Shown here: in pieces, positions 21,762-35,943 of the stretch
Numbering within the stretch: the stretch's first letter is position 1
Layout of the letters: each line of letters opens with the position of its first letter
NCBI GenBank assembly: GCA_001683735.1
Contig: LUGG01000006.1
Span: 1,240,001 to 1,304,000, forward strand
Direction: 5' to 3'
Source: Grifola frondosa
Lineage: Eukaryota > Basidiomycota > Agaricomycetes > Polyporales > Grifolaceae
Length of the DNA: 64,000 nt
Notes under the pieces: model-generated
The model's input: the letters and a program-made list of their open reading frames with translations, nothing else
What the model was told of the DNA's origin: nothing
Database searches by the model: none
Program-made: the position numbers and the translations under genes

Positions 21762-24468
21762 TTATGCGCGCCTAGGACGTTTTCTCAGCCAAGCATATGC
21801 AAGCATATCTTGTGGGCGATGCTTCTGTCCAGTGGTGGTAGCATCGCTATCTGTATTGCTCCCGCGTGTCCTTTTGGAGGTGTAATTCATCGGCAACTGA
21901 TCTCCTAGCTTGTCATCACGAGGCCAATTGGCGGTTTTGACAGCCTGCCGCAGCAATAAACGCATTGTGCGATGTCCCTTTAAATTCGCTGCAGCCGCCG
22001 CTGCATCTTCATCGGCAGCAGTCTTCTTTCGAGTCTTCGTAGAAATGCCCAGTTCCTCGTCGATATCTTCATCCAACAGAAATCAGTATATTCGTTGGTT
22101 TTTGTCTTCACCCGCGGGCCACTAGCGGATGGCTCGCGGAGCCCTTGCTCACGCTCCATCATATGGTAGCGCCCTTGAAACCATGGCAACATCATGGCAA
22201 TGAGATCGTCCAACGGATGCAGGTCCGAACCTTCCTCGGTGAACACAATTTTCCGGTTATCGGACCATGTAAGTTCGGCGAGGCGTATCGCCGCTCGCTT
22301 GCTCCGCCCACAGCTATATTGTCCGTTGCTAAATGAATAGCTGTCGAAGAAATCGAGCATAAAACTCGCGACATCTTCGGAATTGTGTTTGAGATAGCGA
22401 ACACTGTAGTATAGGAGGACGTAGAAGAACGACTCGAGTTCGTCTTCAATCGTCGGTCGTCTGAATCTGTCGTCAAGGATGGCACTTGACATAAATTGCC
22501 AAGTGCCCTGTAAGCATAAAATAAGCATTATTGCGGCAATGCTCATTGGGAAATAATCTCACTGTGCGGCCATCCCTGCGCGCGATATCAGGTGTGCCTG
22601 GGGTGCAATAGGCTTCGAGAGCTCCCAGTCATTAAGGAGCCCTGTCCATACATGTTTCGTCACGCCCTTCTTGCTCGTGACTTTAAGTGGATACATCAGT
22701 ATGTTGCCAGAGCTGATGTCTCGGTGAAGTACACGAGCACGTGTCACTGCGTCCTCGTGAGCTATGCAAGTCGAGTCAGCGTACTGTCCTTGAATTTCTA
22801 GGATCACAGCTCACCTATAATACAATCAGAGATCAACTTGACCAGCTCCAGGGACGTCTTGAATTCACTCAATGGCCTGCCTACCTCCATCTCGACCAGA
22901 CGGTAGTGCGCAAGCGTTGAGGGAGGGTGGCGCTTGTCGCCCGAAGAATCCATGCTGCTGCTGCCTTTACGGAGCCTTTCCGGCATCGTCGTCCAGACGG
23001 ACCGCGTTTCTGTGACCTGTGCAGCGACGTCTCCGTGATATAACAGAGTAGGAACATTGCGGACACCGGACTTGTTAAGGTGTGAGAGAATGTCGCCCTC
23101 CAAATGGAGCTCGCCAGGACGCAGTGGATAGTCATCGTCCTCGCTTTCATCCACATCTTCATCAATCTCATCATCTTCTTCTTCCACATCTTCGTCCGTC
23201 TCATCGTCGTCCGTCTCATCGCCATCCGTCTCATCGCCATCCATCTCGTCGTCATCTTCCGTCGCTTCCACTGTATCTTCGTGCATCTTCTGTTCTTCGA
23301 CTAGGAGGTCCGACACATACCGCCACTGATCCTTCAGGTGCACGAACGTCTCGGTCTTGACGTCGACTGCAACAAAACTACGTGTTCCGCGACCGACCAG
23401 ATCAGGCTTCTCACCATGAGCCTCCCCAACCAGAAGGTAACGCGTCCCCTTCTCTTTGTCTTCGACTGTGAGCTTGTATCGGGGCCACCTCCCTCGATTG
23501 ACTGTGCGAACGCCTCCCGGATGTAGTCGAACGGCTCCGGTAGCTTTGTCTCAGCCATCTTGTCCATCAGTCGGAAAAGCTTCGTACGAGGGTTCACGAG
23601 CTGCGCCGTGGGATCATATCCTTGAGCCTCGTCCGTCATGTGCGAGAACCTCCAGAAGAACTCTCCGAGGATCTCGGGATTCTTCTTGTAGTCGAACTTC
23701 TCGCTCACGACCGCGCCAGCACGATCCCATCGGATGAGCCGCGCGAACTTGTGCATGACGTAGACAGAATATAGGTGAGTGCGGTGTTGGCGATTCATGG
23801 CCATCTCCGCGTACGCGATGAGTTGTCCTCGAACTTGAGCAGCGTGTTGAGAATCGACCTCGAAAAGTTTCTTTGCCGCGTCGTTAAACGCATCGTCTTT
23901 CCTTCCCTTCTTCTTGAACTCGATCCACATGCTTTGATGAATCCAATTTGGTCGTCTGTCCTTGGGAGCCCCGTTCATTTTGTACATTCCGACGTCCACT
24001 TTATTCTTCCCCGGATCGTCCATATCGTATTTCGTATCGCAGGGAATGCATTTGTATCCTGGGCAAATCTTACCCTCTTCTATTGCTTTACACTAAACAG
24101 GAATTCAGTTGACGATGAAATGCAACGAGCACAACGGTGCCACATACGAAGATCTTATACAACTCGATTTCCGGTCCCGCCTTCTTCGGAATGTCGTTAA
24201 ACATGCCCCTGTAGTCGGGGTGTTGCAACAGTATCCTTTCTGAGTTGACAGCCATGGAGTTCAAGAAGAGACGGATCTTGAGCTTGGCCCACTTGCCGCT
24301 CATGTCGTACGCGAGCAACTTTCGTTCCTCTCCAGATTTGGGATGGCTGCCGAGAGTCTTGGCTGCGTCTTTGGCGAATTTCGCCATACCTGGTGTCCTG
24401 GCAGGAGATCCTCCTCGGATCTGTGGGGCGGGAGGTTCTTCAGCGTCGAGCTCATCGGAGGAATCCAT
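21762..24468 (-). pseudogene. FunK1 fungal protein kinase, copy B'
   Basis: This is the inverted counterpart of copy B. Exons are 24468-24148, 24092-22815, 22761-22563 and about 22510-21762, with introns of the same lengths as B. Exon 1 (MDSSDELDAEEPPAPQIRGG onward) is fully open, unlike B. The mid-exon 2 shift after SIEGGG is shared with B. Separate breaks occur near 22600, one base lost before ISRAGMA, and near 22075 in the NEYTDF region. The acidic minisatellite, VLHRDISSGNILMYP and the tail TSKRTRGSNTD...LRKRPRRA are present. Sequence is identical to B from the promoter to about 22645, then diverges by many substitutions, for example YYSVRYLKHNSEDVA against YYGVRYLKHNSTDVA. Confidence 0.85.
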
Positions 24469-25205
24469 GGTCGGGGGAGGGAGGCGGGGAGGAAAAGGTG
24501 AGGTGGCTCACATTGTGTCAAGGCGCAGTTTAAATAATCTTCAAATCCACACAGCAATCGCGGTGGCTCCAGCTCGCTTATGTTTTAGTTCGGAGCCACA
24601 CGTCGAAATCAGGTCGCCTCGTGGCGTTGTCCTTTGTCTAGAGGATTATCCGAAACTCAGCGGCAACTTCGATCGTTCGCGTATATGCCCACCTTCCTGA
24701 AAAGTTTTCAACTCCTGCCAATAATGATCTAAGAGGGATGGACCGCAAACGAAGCTTTGGGAAGGTTGTCAATGCGGTGGCTCACCAAGACAATCTGATT
24801 TGAACCTACGCACATTAGGCGCGTTCACAGCGCCGTCATACTATACTTTAAACAAATCAAACTGGTCTATATGCAACGTATGCCAGTCTACAGAAATCCC
24901 GGAAATGTTTCAACTGTGGAAGCGCCAGAATGCAAGACTCCAACGCGGTGTGACGAACGCGACGTGACCAACCGACATTCTCGTGACACCTTCATCACAC
25001 TCCAGGTTCGTTCCCGTGTCGATGACCATATGCACGTCCGTCGACTAGCATCTTTCTGTGAATGATACCTTTGTGTATTGAATTCGCCTGAGCTAAGGCG
25101 AATCATGATTTAGGAGAGAGCAAAACTAGAACGTACGGTGGCCATCTCACTAGGACCTCGACACTGATACTCGTACTGACTATTTGATTACATCGGGAGG
25201 CGGTC

Positions 25206-26651
25206 AAGAAGTCGGTCGATGGTGACTGCCTTCTCTAGATGTTATCCATTGAAGACAAGGAACGGGAAATTCACTACTTTTTAGTGGGGGGAGCCGCAAC
25301 CTATTGCATTTGGCACGGCCAGCCACGCAACCCGGGGCTATGTGGCCATCGATATGGAGAAGGAGGAGTTTGTGCACCTTGAAGCACCACTGGTGGCTTT
25401 CCTCTGATTTCATAGATGAAAGCGACGAGGAGCGACAAGAGGAGGAAGACAGCCACCCATTGCGGACGGGTGGCCCTCACTTGGAAGGCGACATTCCGGC
25501 GCATCTAAATAAGATGGGTGTCCGCAACGTTCCTACCGTGTTGTGTCACGGGGACAAGCCAGGTTACTGTCACACAGGACATCTGGAAGAGGATACCTCG
25601 GAGGTCCAGCATGAACTCGTATTCGAGGTTCGATCCGCCTTCCGAATTAATGCACTATCGCCTGGTCGAGGAGGTACTATGCAAACCATTAAGCGAGTTT
25701 TTCTGACTCGCGTTGCACAGCTCACGATGACGCTGTGAACCTTGATCGTGTGCTTCACCGAGACATCAGCTGCGGAAACACATTGATCTATCTAGTTAAT
25801 TATACAACGAAGCTAGGCATCACAACTTATATGTGGACGGGACTGCTGAACGACTTGGGGGTTTCGAAGCCTATCGCAGAGCCCGGTGCAGCTTACTTCG
25901 CATGCAGAGCCGGCCGCACGGTGAGATCGTTTTTGGTGTGCATTATTACTTATATAAAGTCCGTCATCAACAGGGGACATGGCAGTTCATATCGGCGCGC
26001 ATCTGGAACACAACTGCAGGGACGTCGGACGCTTTGTTAACCTCTTCTTCGATAGTTATACGTTCAACAATGGCGAATACACCTGCGGACAATCCAAGCT
26101 CAAGACGATGGAAGGCGGATCCATCAACACCACTAGCGATGGGCAACTCAGTTTCACTGAAACTCCTTCACACCCACATCCATTGAATAAGCTCATTAAG
26201 ACTATGCTCATGGTTTCAGGGTCACCATCTTGTCGCGAACTATCAACGCGAACTCACCCATGCCGCAGCCGAGGGCCGCTCTTGCGACAACAACCAATGT
26301 GCCAATCTATTGAAAGATGTCTAATACCCCGATTTATTGGACGATTATCGTTCAAACTCGAAGGGCCAAAGTAATTCCGCACATGAACGCCTCAAATCCC
26401 TCCAGCTCGTCGTCAGCAGAGAGGCTGCCGCGAATCTCGGCAGTCATAACGCCATGTGCGAGTTACTCCTAGCAGCACTTCCTGATAGTACTTGACCAAT
26501 GGACGACATGTTTGGAGATCAGTTGTCGAAATACCCCAAAAGGACGCGCGACAGCAATCCTGGTGGCGATGTTGCGACTGCTGGAGAGCATCGTACGCCA
26601 GAAGATGTTCTTGCCCAGGTCCACCTAAAGAAACTTCCCAGGCGTGCCTAG
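25206..26651 (+). pseudogene. FunK1 fungal protein kinase relic, copy E
   Basis: This is a strongly decayed FunK1 gene lacking its first 300 or so codons. Ordered remnants are a DGDCLL-like stretch near 25220, RTGGPHLEGDIPAHLNKMGVRN at about 25465, a VTVTQDIWKRIPR-like segment near 25570 and MHYRLVEEVLCKPLSEF near 25650. They continue with NLDRVLHRDISCGN at 25735, TYMWTGLLNDLGVSKP, then GGDSYTFNNGEYTCGQSK-like sequence near 26060 and a basic tail ending KLPRRA at about 26651. The DELESFFYVLVYYGVRYL block is deleted between SARIW and NHNCRDVG. Stops and shifts occur in every part. It joins directly to the end of the inverted duplication. Confidence 0.8.
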
Positions 26652-27099
26652 TCGTCTGGGGCATCCAATGTCTGAAAAAGACGTCCATGCCACGTCGGTA
26701 CCACAGTTCTCGCCTGTAATCCGTCCATGTTCGAATCCATCTCGGTCACCATACCCCAATCCCGTTCAGGCTACTTGTTATATATTTTTCCTTACAGTTT
26801 TAGATGCAGCAGTCTGTATTCATGTTCTCCGTCGCATACCACTATAATCTGGAACCATAGGATCCGCGGATATATGCTTTATCAGGTGTCGGAATGAACT
26901 ACGGTGACATATCGCTCAAAAGATACTGATATTGTTATTGACTGTTGACGAATATTCTTGTAGGTGCATATTAGCTCTGGAGCCGTTTATCCATCCACAA
27001 CGATAGATGCTAACTCTCTATATGTCCATGCAACCGATGGTGCTAATGTACAGGATTGCGATTACTTCCAGTTTCCTCTTCCCCCGACACAATGATCGC
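26652..27099. other. Convergent intergenic between FunK1 E and phosphoglucomutase
   Basis: No gene is visible in this 450-bp interval. It is the shared 3' flank of copy E (+) and the phosphoglucomutase gene (-). Confidence 0.6.
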
Positions 27100-29045
<1,946 letters not shown>

Positions 29046-30645
29046 CGATGCAGGTAGGAATACCAGAGAAGATGGAGGGAGAGAAGGTGCAGAGAAACCG
29101 ACTTATATATGACGCACGTTGCGACCCCAAATCAGGTCATTCCGTGTCACAAACGCGTACCGTCACATATTGTCACATTCATATTCAAATTCATCATCGC
29201 AGATCTAGAAATATCATCCTGTTACCTTGCGACGCCCTAGCTTAAGCTAGCATGAAGGAATGGAGGCATAAAACCCTTCCCAGGTTCCGAAACACTGATA
29301 ATAGTGGTAAGCCCTTCGGCAGGATCTGTTATGACAGAGTGTCGTGTCTACCACGATTAGCACTAAAGCTTCAGCTGCATTCTGGCAAGACCGAACGAGT
29401 CATATAAATCTACGCAGAGACCATGACCGTTGCCTGTAAGAATGGCTAGAAATCTAGCACTTTTCTCGGCTAGAATATGCAGAGCGAATTGTGCGAGCCT
29501 TCCGTAAAACAGGGAGTCAATGAAAGCAGCAAGCAGATGGTCGTACTTGGTAGTATGGCACATTGCTAGCAACTTCATGTACGATAGTCAAAGCCCATCT
29601 CACCTTATTAATCTGCCATCTCGGCTGTCGAGTTGGCGCAAGACATCGAACTGAGTGAGATAATGATCGTGCTCCTGCAAACAAAAAGAAAAGAAGATCA
29701 AAAATTTTATGCAAAGGCAAAGGCAAAGGCAAAATGCCACTCACCCGATGCAGAGACAGGTATGAAGTTATTATGCCATATTCTATGGTCAGAGGAGCAC
29801 CTAGATACTAAATTGTGCAGAGCGGAGGGTCGCTGCAACCTAAAGGCTCAATATTTCTGGTAAACTCGTGATGATCTACGGAGCGAGAACTCACTGCTGC
29901 ATCTGCACCATCACCGGTGGGCCTGCCACGATTGCCTAATCCCAGTGCTTGAATACTATTATACTAATAGTGATCGACGTTTACTGTGGCGGAGACTTTG
30001 TGGCGTGCCGCGGTTAGAATACAGATCAACGCAGGACAGGTTTTAAATGGATCCTTTGGTTCTGGCTGCGCCCTGATGGAACTTGCGACTTTAAAGGACA
30101 CGGGTATAAGCAACGGTGTTGGAATTTGCAACCGCAATTCGCACGTAACCACGTGACTCGGAAGTGCTTTTCGGATTTTAGGCGATGTTCATCGCTTATA
30201 CTTTTCTACAATGTTTCCGGCGAGGGTGACTCCCATCATGTTTCTCCATCCTGCATCCAGGAAGGGAGAATTATCTGAGCCACGACACGGTGAGTCACCA
30301 CTTCCATATTACCGACAGAATAAAAGTAGCTGCCATGGCTCATTGTCGTCCCAAATACAAGTCACATTAAATGACGACATATTTCAATATGTCTCTCCAC
30401 TTTGGGCATTTGGATGACTGTGTGGCCTTGTCGTGCTCGTGATGTAGCTCTGACAAAGAGAATACGTCGGCTGACTTGCAGTGTCGAACTTTAGTTCTAG
30501 GGTGTTCTGCTGTCATCACCAGCCCATCTGTCATTCTCAATGGATTGACAGGCCCTCATGTCACTGATGCAGTGTATGTAGACGAAGATAAATAGTCCTG
30601 TAGCATCTTCGTCACTTCCTCAACCCCCCATACGGATCAGCTTAC
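29046..30645. other. Divergent intergenic, phosphoglucomutase / F-box gene
   Basis: This is 1.6 kb without a supported gene. It should hold the promoters of the phosphoglucomutase (-) and F-box (+) genes. A short AAAGGC microsatellite lies near 29714-29731. Open frames here are short, overlap one another on both strands and show no recognisable motif. Confidence 0.55.
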
Positions 30646-32357
30646 ATGCGACAGCACCGCGCACTCGACAATGACGACGTCCTCCACCTCATATTTGAGC
30701 AATTCTCCGCATCCCCAGATCACGGGCGAGCAAACTGGGCATCCTCCGAAAAAGCCAATGACTTTTTCATGAAGGAATCGATCCGAATGCGAGCGCTTGC
30801 GGGATCTGCGCGTGTATGCAAAAGCTTTCATGAACCGGCGGTCGACGTCTTATGGAAACACTTATCCAGCCTCGAAGATCTCATGCAGCTGATGTATGTC
30901 CCGATGCCTCCACGGCAGTATGATCAATTTTATTCTCGATGGGTGGGTCCATATCCGAATCGTCACAACGTCTATACTCAGACGCTATGGTTAGATCCTC
31001 AAGTTCGACTTATCTCCTGACCGTGCTGCACGATTTTTGCATTATTCCAGACGTGTCCGCTCCATCAGATACAGTCTTGAACCTACTCAGGTCCTTGAGC
31101 CCCCGTCCGTGTACGACTATCTAGCTGCTCAGAATCACGGGGCTCCCCTTCTCCCCTTGCTCGAGGATTGTTGTTGGAAGCAGGTGGTCACAGTTGACTC
31201 GGGTCTGTTGACACTCGTCTCCCCATCCCTTCACCGTCTCAACATCAGGTTTACTACGGCTCGACAAGGCGAAATAGGCGGTGACGCTTCTCTTCAAGAA
31301 GGGAAGGACGCGGTTATGTCACTCCTACACAAGCTGTGTGCGAAAGCTCCTTTTATCCGGACACTCGAGCTGAGTGGGGACTTCGAATCGTCGTGGATAG
31401 AGCCGATAACCAAGCTTAGGCAGTTACAGATACTGGATATCGCCCATCACAGCCAGGATATCACGTCCACATCTCTGCTTCATTCCCTTGCAGAATTGGA
31501 GGACCTCCACGAGTTCAGATTACAGATATCTGGTGCTCAAAGGCTGGAACGTGGTGGCCGCAGATTTCATGCACTCCGCTCGTTGGCCGTTCAAGCAGAC
31601 GATTTATCCGACATATCGCCCTTCGTTGCAGCTCTATCATCCCCACGTCTGCATTCAATTCTCATATGCATCCCTGAGTCGACTAGCGACAGGCTACCAG
31701 GAGACTGTCGTAATCTCTTTGAACAGCTGCGACTTCAGTTCAATTCTTCATTACGCATCGTGGAGCTCGAAAGTCGGTGCTCGGGGTGACGGAATTGCCG
31801 ATCAACCTCTCATTGATATCCTCGAGCCCTTGACGCATCTCCACGACTTGACGACGGTTCATCTCTCTTTCGCCTCAGACCTGCTTCCCTTCAGCATGTC
31901 AGACCTCGAGATGCGCACGATGGTTGAGGCGTGGCCCAAGGCGACAGAGCTGAGCCTGATCTACAAGGCTGCCGGCGGTTTCCCTTCTATCCACGCCCTG
32001 TCCGATATCGCACGCCTTTGCCCGCTCTTGACCACACTCATTCTGCCAGGAATAGACCTCTCGGCGCTGTCCGAGCTGACGACGTTCCCGACATCATCGC
32101 ACGGCCTGCGTTATCTAGGAATTGGAGACAACGGCTGGGAATCTCCTGTTGCTGATCCGGCTCGCCTTGCGCAGTTTCTTGATTGCCTCTTTCCCCGCCT
32201 TGAGGTTGAGCTACACCTTGCAGACGGGTGGGGAGAATTAGTGCCCGAAAATTGGAAATCCGCGCTGGAGTCCATGATTGGACTCCAGTCCTCGCGAAAA
32301 CAGCATGCCCCCAGCTCGGGTGCCGCGGACTTCGATACTGTTGTTCACGATGTTTGA
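30646..32357 (+). CDS. F-box / leucine-rich-repeat protein
   Basis: The N-terminal F-box (about residues 8-65: LDNDDVLHLIFEQF, then ALAGSARVCKSFHEPAVDVLWKHL) would bind Skp1 in an SCF ubiquitin ligase. The long remainder has loose leucine-rich spacing (LRQLQILDIAHHSQDI, LEDLHEFRLQISG, LTTLILPGIDLSALSEL) typical of Agaricomycete F-box proteins, whose targets are mostly unknown. I infer a 52-bp intron at 30943-30994 that joins QFYSRW to ILKFDLSPDRAARF in frame. A one-base surplus near 31780 shifts the frame between RIVELESRCSG and DGIADQPLIDILEPL. Both sides are clearly coding, so this is either a sequencing error or a recent mutation. The end is TGA at 32355-32357. Confidence 0.82.
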
Positions 32358-33160
32358 TTGAAAGTGTGCTGCAGGTGCCACAAAGTCGTGATTCTTCTTT
32401 ACAAGCCTATTAGGTCCATCATTCGGTCTCACGTATCATATCAGACTTGCCAGGATGAATGCTTCATTTTGACTGCTGGTGCGATAGACGGGACCAATTG
32501 ACCATCGGCGTTCATCACCGCACGTTCACCGGCCGGAGATAATTGATGAAAACTGACATGATTGCAGCAAGGAATCCTGTCATGGTGAGTTCTCCGGACG
32601 TTCTTCGCTCCGAGGCGGCATGCAACCAGCGCAATTCTTGAGATATCCGCAGCCCAACAGAGACTGCCGACACAGGGCAATCACACAACTCCTGTACATG
32701 CGGAACTTACTTGTTTCGCGCGATCGAACATGATCGTCGCCACACCCGCGATCTGAAAGCCACATCCGGAAGAGGAGGACGATGGCATCTGTCAGGAGAC
32801 CGAGCATTACTGGAAAACAATATATTCTATTCACGTATCAAGAACAATGCGTATACACAAGTATGCATCGATAATGATATGCACTCGGCGGCGCTGCCCC
32901 GAAGACCCAACAAAACGCGCCTCCTCTAGAGGGCCTTGCGGGGCCCGCCCCGCCTGAATAGCATTCAATGCATATGCGTGTACGCGTAGTAGATGGAGAC
33001 ACAGCAGTGTTCTCGTCCCAGAAGAAAACAGTATAACGAAGCTGGCCGATTCCTGGAATGATGTGGATAGGTAAATACAGAATGATAATGTACTTAACAA
33101 GAAGCGACAGATAGAGATGATACGAGATGAGGTGCGGGTGTAGGTGCAGGCTTGATGTGT
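32358..33160. other. Convergent intergenic, F-box / GH16
   Basis: 800 bp of 3' flank shared by the convergent F-box and GH16 genes. Open frames on either strand are short and unrecognised. No RNA gene or repeat was recognised. Confidence 0.55.
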
Positions 33161-34382
33161 CTATTGGTATATATCGATATAGTTCACCATCCACTTGGCA
33201 ACTGCCGAGAAACAATGTCACAATGCAAAACAGCGGAAATACATAAGGACGTACCACTGAAGTTAGATGGGTCTGCGATGGCATCACTGCAAGTGCCTGG
33301 GCACTGGCCCGAAGAGCTGTACGCAGGCCCGGCCCAGTCGCCACACAGTGTGATGTCAAGCACCAACTGGTGGTTCTGGAAGTGAGACGCGATGTCGCAC
33401 TGGAGTTTGAGAACACGGCCGTCGGCGTTCCCCACGTGGACGGGTCGGGGCTGCCGCTCACGACGTTGCTTGGATGCTGTCACGCGTGAAGAACCAGACA
33501 TTGATCCCAGAATCCTCCATTGTCCATGCATACACGCCGCCCGCCTGCAAGTTGAAGTCGTGTCCGAATGACTTTGTTCGTCCACAACATACGCACAGCC
33601 AGCGTTGTTGCCGCCCGTGCTGGCGCAGGTCGTTCCCTGGACATGTGACAAGAGCGTTTTTGCGCCCTCGGCGAGCGTACAGCCAGCTCCGCTGTGGAGA
33701 GTGATCTGGTTGTTGGTGGCCTCGTTCACGTTCTCTGCTACACAGTCAGTGGACTCCACTAATAGAACGCTCGACAACACCCACCAATGATGTCAACTTC
33801 GCCGCCGTCGGGCCACGTCTCTGTCGCAGAGACTGTCCATAGCGCGGGCCAGACAGAGCAACCGTGGGGCATTGCGAAGAGATCAGCGATGAAGAGGCCA
33901 CGATTGTAGGTCTTCTTTGACGTAATGCGAACGCTGAAGTGCTTGAGATTAAAAAAACATGGAAAGCAGCTATTTCTGAGTGTCACATACGAGTTACGGT
34001 TTCCACCCGCAGGGACCGTGGACGTGTTATCGACCTTTAAGACAACGGTATTGTCGCTCTGGACATAGGCAAGACCTGCCTGGGTGGCAGCCGCCTGGCT
34101 CAAGTAGTTCACGTTGCCGTGAGTGGGATCTGCATCGGAGAAGAAGTCAAAGCCACTGCAAAACCGCGCATCAGCAGCCCGAGTGGTTCCATCAGGGGTA
34201 TGAACGTACTCGAAGAAGCTCTGTCCGGCATGGTGGTCAGACAACGTATATGAAGACCTGCGCGCAATAGTTGCGTTGTGAGCGGCACCCGCATGTCGAC
34301 GCCGGAACTGGACGTCGTGAGGTACACCGGCCAAGACGGTAAGAGGAAGCGAGAGGAGGAGGGCGGAAAGGGCACCGTACAT
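33161..34382 (-). CDS. GH16 endo-1,3(4)-beta-glucanase, secreted
   Basis: A glycoside hydrolase family 16 enzyme acting on beta-1,3/1,4-glucans outside the cell. Exons on the minus strand are 34382-34210, 34155-33987, 33941-33785, 33734-33255 and 33201-33161. A signal peptide (MYGALSALLLSLPLTVLAG) is followed by RRR, a possible Kex2 site. Family landmarks are GFDFFSDADPTHGNVNYL, TYNRGLFIADLFAMPHG, WPALWTV and the catalytic motif GGEVDIIENVNEATNN, in which the Glu residues of ExDxxE act as nucleophile and acid/base. The C-terminus is WMVNYIDIYQ. Three one-base losses occur within 33255-33734: AYVVDEQ, SFGHDFNLQAGGVYAW, SGSPDPSTWGTP and CDIASHF fall in successive frames. A KDZ transposon begins 139 bp upstream of the start. 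Confidence 0.88.
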
Positions 34383-34514
34383 GGCGGCGAGAATGAGTGG
34401 AAGGTAAAGAAAGGAGAGAAATAAAAGCGGCGGAGGTGGTAGTGGTAAAGAAAAGAAAGCACCCCTGTTGATCCGGGCTTATGAACGTTTGTCCAACGGG
34501 GGAGTTTGCACCAT

Positions 34515-34521
34515 TACGGCC
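34515..34521. other. Target-site duplication, left copy (TACGGCC)
   Basis: The seven bases TACGGCC sit immediately before the terminal CACCTAATCG of the transposon. They are repeated immediately after its other end at 44179-44185. An exact match at both ends is direct evidence of transposition into this site. Confidence 0.88.
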
Positions 34522-35635
34522 CACCTAATCGTCCCGCAGTTACGCTCTAATTAGAGGGCACGAGTCACCCACGTGGTCCCTCTAGGTAGACCGCTTCACA
34601 GCCGCACCCTTGCCCGTCAAGAAATGGGCGAGAATCGGAGAGAGCCGTGGAGATTGCAACCTTGATGCCGATGCGTCGCCACGCTCGGCATCAACCGCAT
34701 TATCTCATCCGCTCCCCCGCCGCCTCCGACCTCATCCAGACCTTTCCCAGGCACGTGCTCTCCAAGCGCCCTCCCGCTCACCGTCCCCCTACCGACGCGC
34801 GCACCTTTTCCCGCCGGCGCTTCCCTCCCTATTTTCCAGCCGGCGCTTTCCCTCCCGCGCTTCCATTTTCCTCCCGCTAAATTCAATAATCCAGATCTTA
34901 TGTTAGATAGATCCTTACTTACTTACTTTAATTTTCATTCATTCTTACCATTCTTGGAAGACCGCCTACCTCGATCTACCCATCAAGCGCGCAATGCCAA
35001 ATTCGTCGAAAATGCGATATCTCGGCTCAGCGCGTGCCGAATGGAGAGCGGAAAAAAACGGCTACCTCAATGCCGCACAACTCATCCGCCCGCTGCATGC
35101 ACATTCTCAAGCGGGAGGGGCATTCTCTCAGAGAGGGATCCGGGGGCGAGCTGTAGGTCCAGTCACGTGGAAGGCCCGACCTCGTCGTATGACAACTGGA
35201 TCTTCCCAGGTGCACGGACCCATCACTCTAGATCACACTCCGGAGATCGGACCCGCATGCTGCGATTCCCCAACAATTCCAACTGACCAATAGCAGCGTT
35301 ACCTTTTACAGCATCTGTTCCCATGGTAAGTTCAACTTCAACACCGAACTCCCCGATCCTCCGCTCTCTTATACCGTCCCCTCCCTCGTCGTTCTTCGTG
35401 TTCTCCATCCCCTTTTTCTCAACGCCCACAGCTGTTCCTGCCTGCACTCTTCCCTTTCCTTATACTGTCCTCTCCCTCGTCGTTCTTCGTGTTCCGCTCC
35501 CTCTTGGCTCGACGCCCACGACGACCTCGCACAAGACCAGCTGCCTCTTCCGTCTCTCGTCCCATCACTTCCCCTCGTCATTCTTCCTGTTCTCCGCACA
35601 TCTTTCCTCGACTCCTACGCCTGTTCGTGGCTGCG
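34522..35635 (+). repeat. Left terminal inverted repeat of KDZ element
   Basis: 1,114 bp that match the complement of 43065-44178, apart from a few substitutions and compensating one-base changes (for instance near 34712-34730). The outer part is unique sequence. The inner part (from about 35370) is CT-rich with GTCGTTCTTCGTGTTC units. The inner edge is abrupt, after GTTCGTGGCTGCG. An ATG followed at once by a consensus donor (CCCATGGTAAGTT) lies at about 35320-35332. Confidence 0.93.
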
Positions 35636-35835
35636 TCCTCCGCTCTTTATACCGTCCCTCCTCGTCGTTCTTCGTGTTCTCCATCCCCTTTTCCTCAACG
35701 CCCACAGCTGTTCCTGCCTGCGCTCTTCCCTTTCCTTATACTGTCCTCTCCCTCGTCGTTCTTCGTGTTTCACTCCCCTCTTTGCTCGACGCCCACGACG
35801 ACCTACATCCTTGCCGCGCCTCGCACAGGACCGCC
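35375..35835 (+). repeat. CT-rich subterminal tandem repeat
   Basis: A unit of roughly 270 bp containing CTCGTCGTTCTTCGTGTTCT, CAACGCCCACAGCTGTTCCTG and GACGCCCACGACGACCT occurs at about 35375-35640. It is repeated in part at about 35645-35830. The right terminus has only one unit, all within the inverted repeat. Since both element genes start just inside this region, the CT-rich blocks are likely promoter sequence. Confidence 0.7.
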
Positions 35836-35943
35836 TGCCCCTTCCTATCCCGTTTCCCGCCATTCTTCTTCCTGTTCACATTCCTTTCTTCGACGCTCAC
35901 GCCCACGCCTAGTCCCATCTGCGTCGCCTCGTTTGTTTTATGC

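Larger units (their letters stand above)
13680..25178 (-). repeat. Right arm of large FunK1 inverted duplication
   Basis: This is the inverse counterpart of 4624-12110. It reads, from the outside inward, B' (21762-24468), a spacer, then gene D (17788-20223) and finally C' (13762-16215). The flanks of gene D, not those of C', match the flanks of C in the left arm, so D occupies C's syntenic position and C' is an extra, near-identical copy. The outer end at about 25178 breaks abruptly within the dehydratase upstream region and joins FunK1 copy E. Confidence 0.8.
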
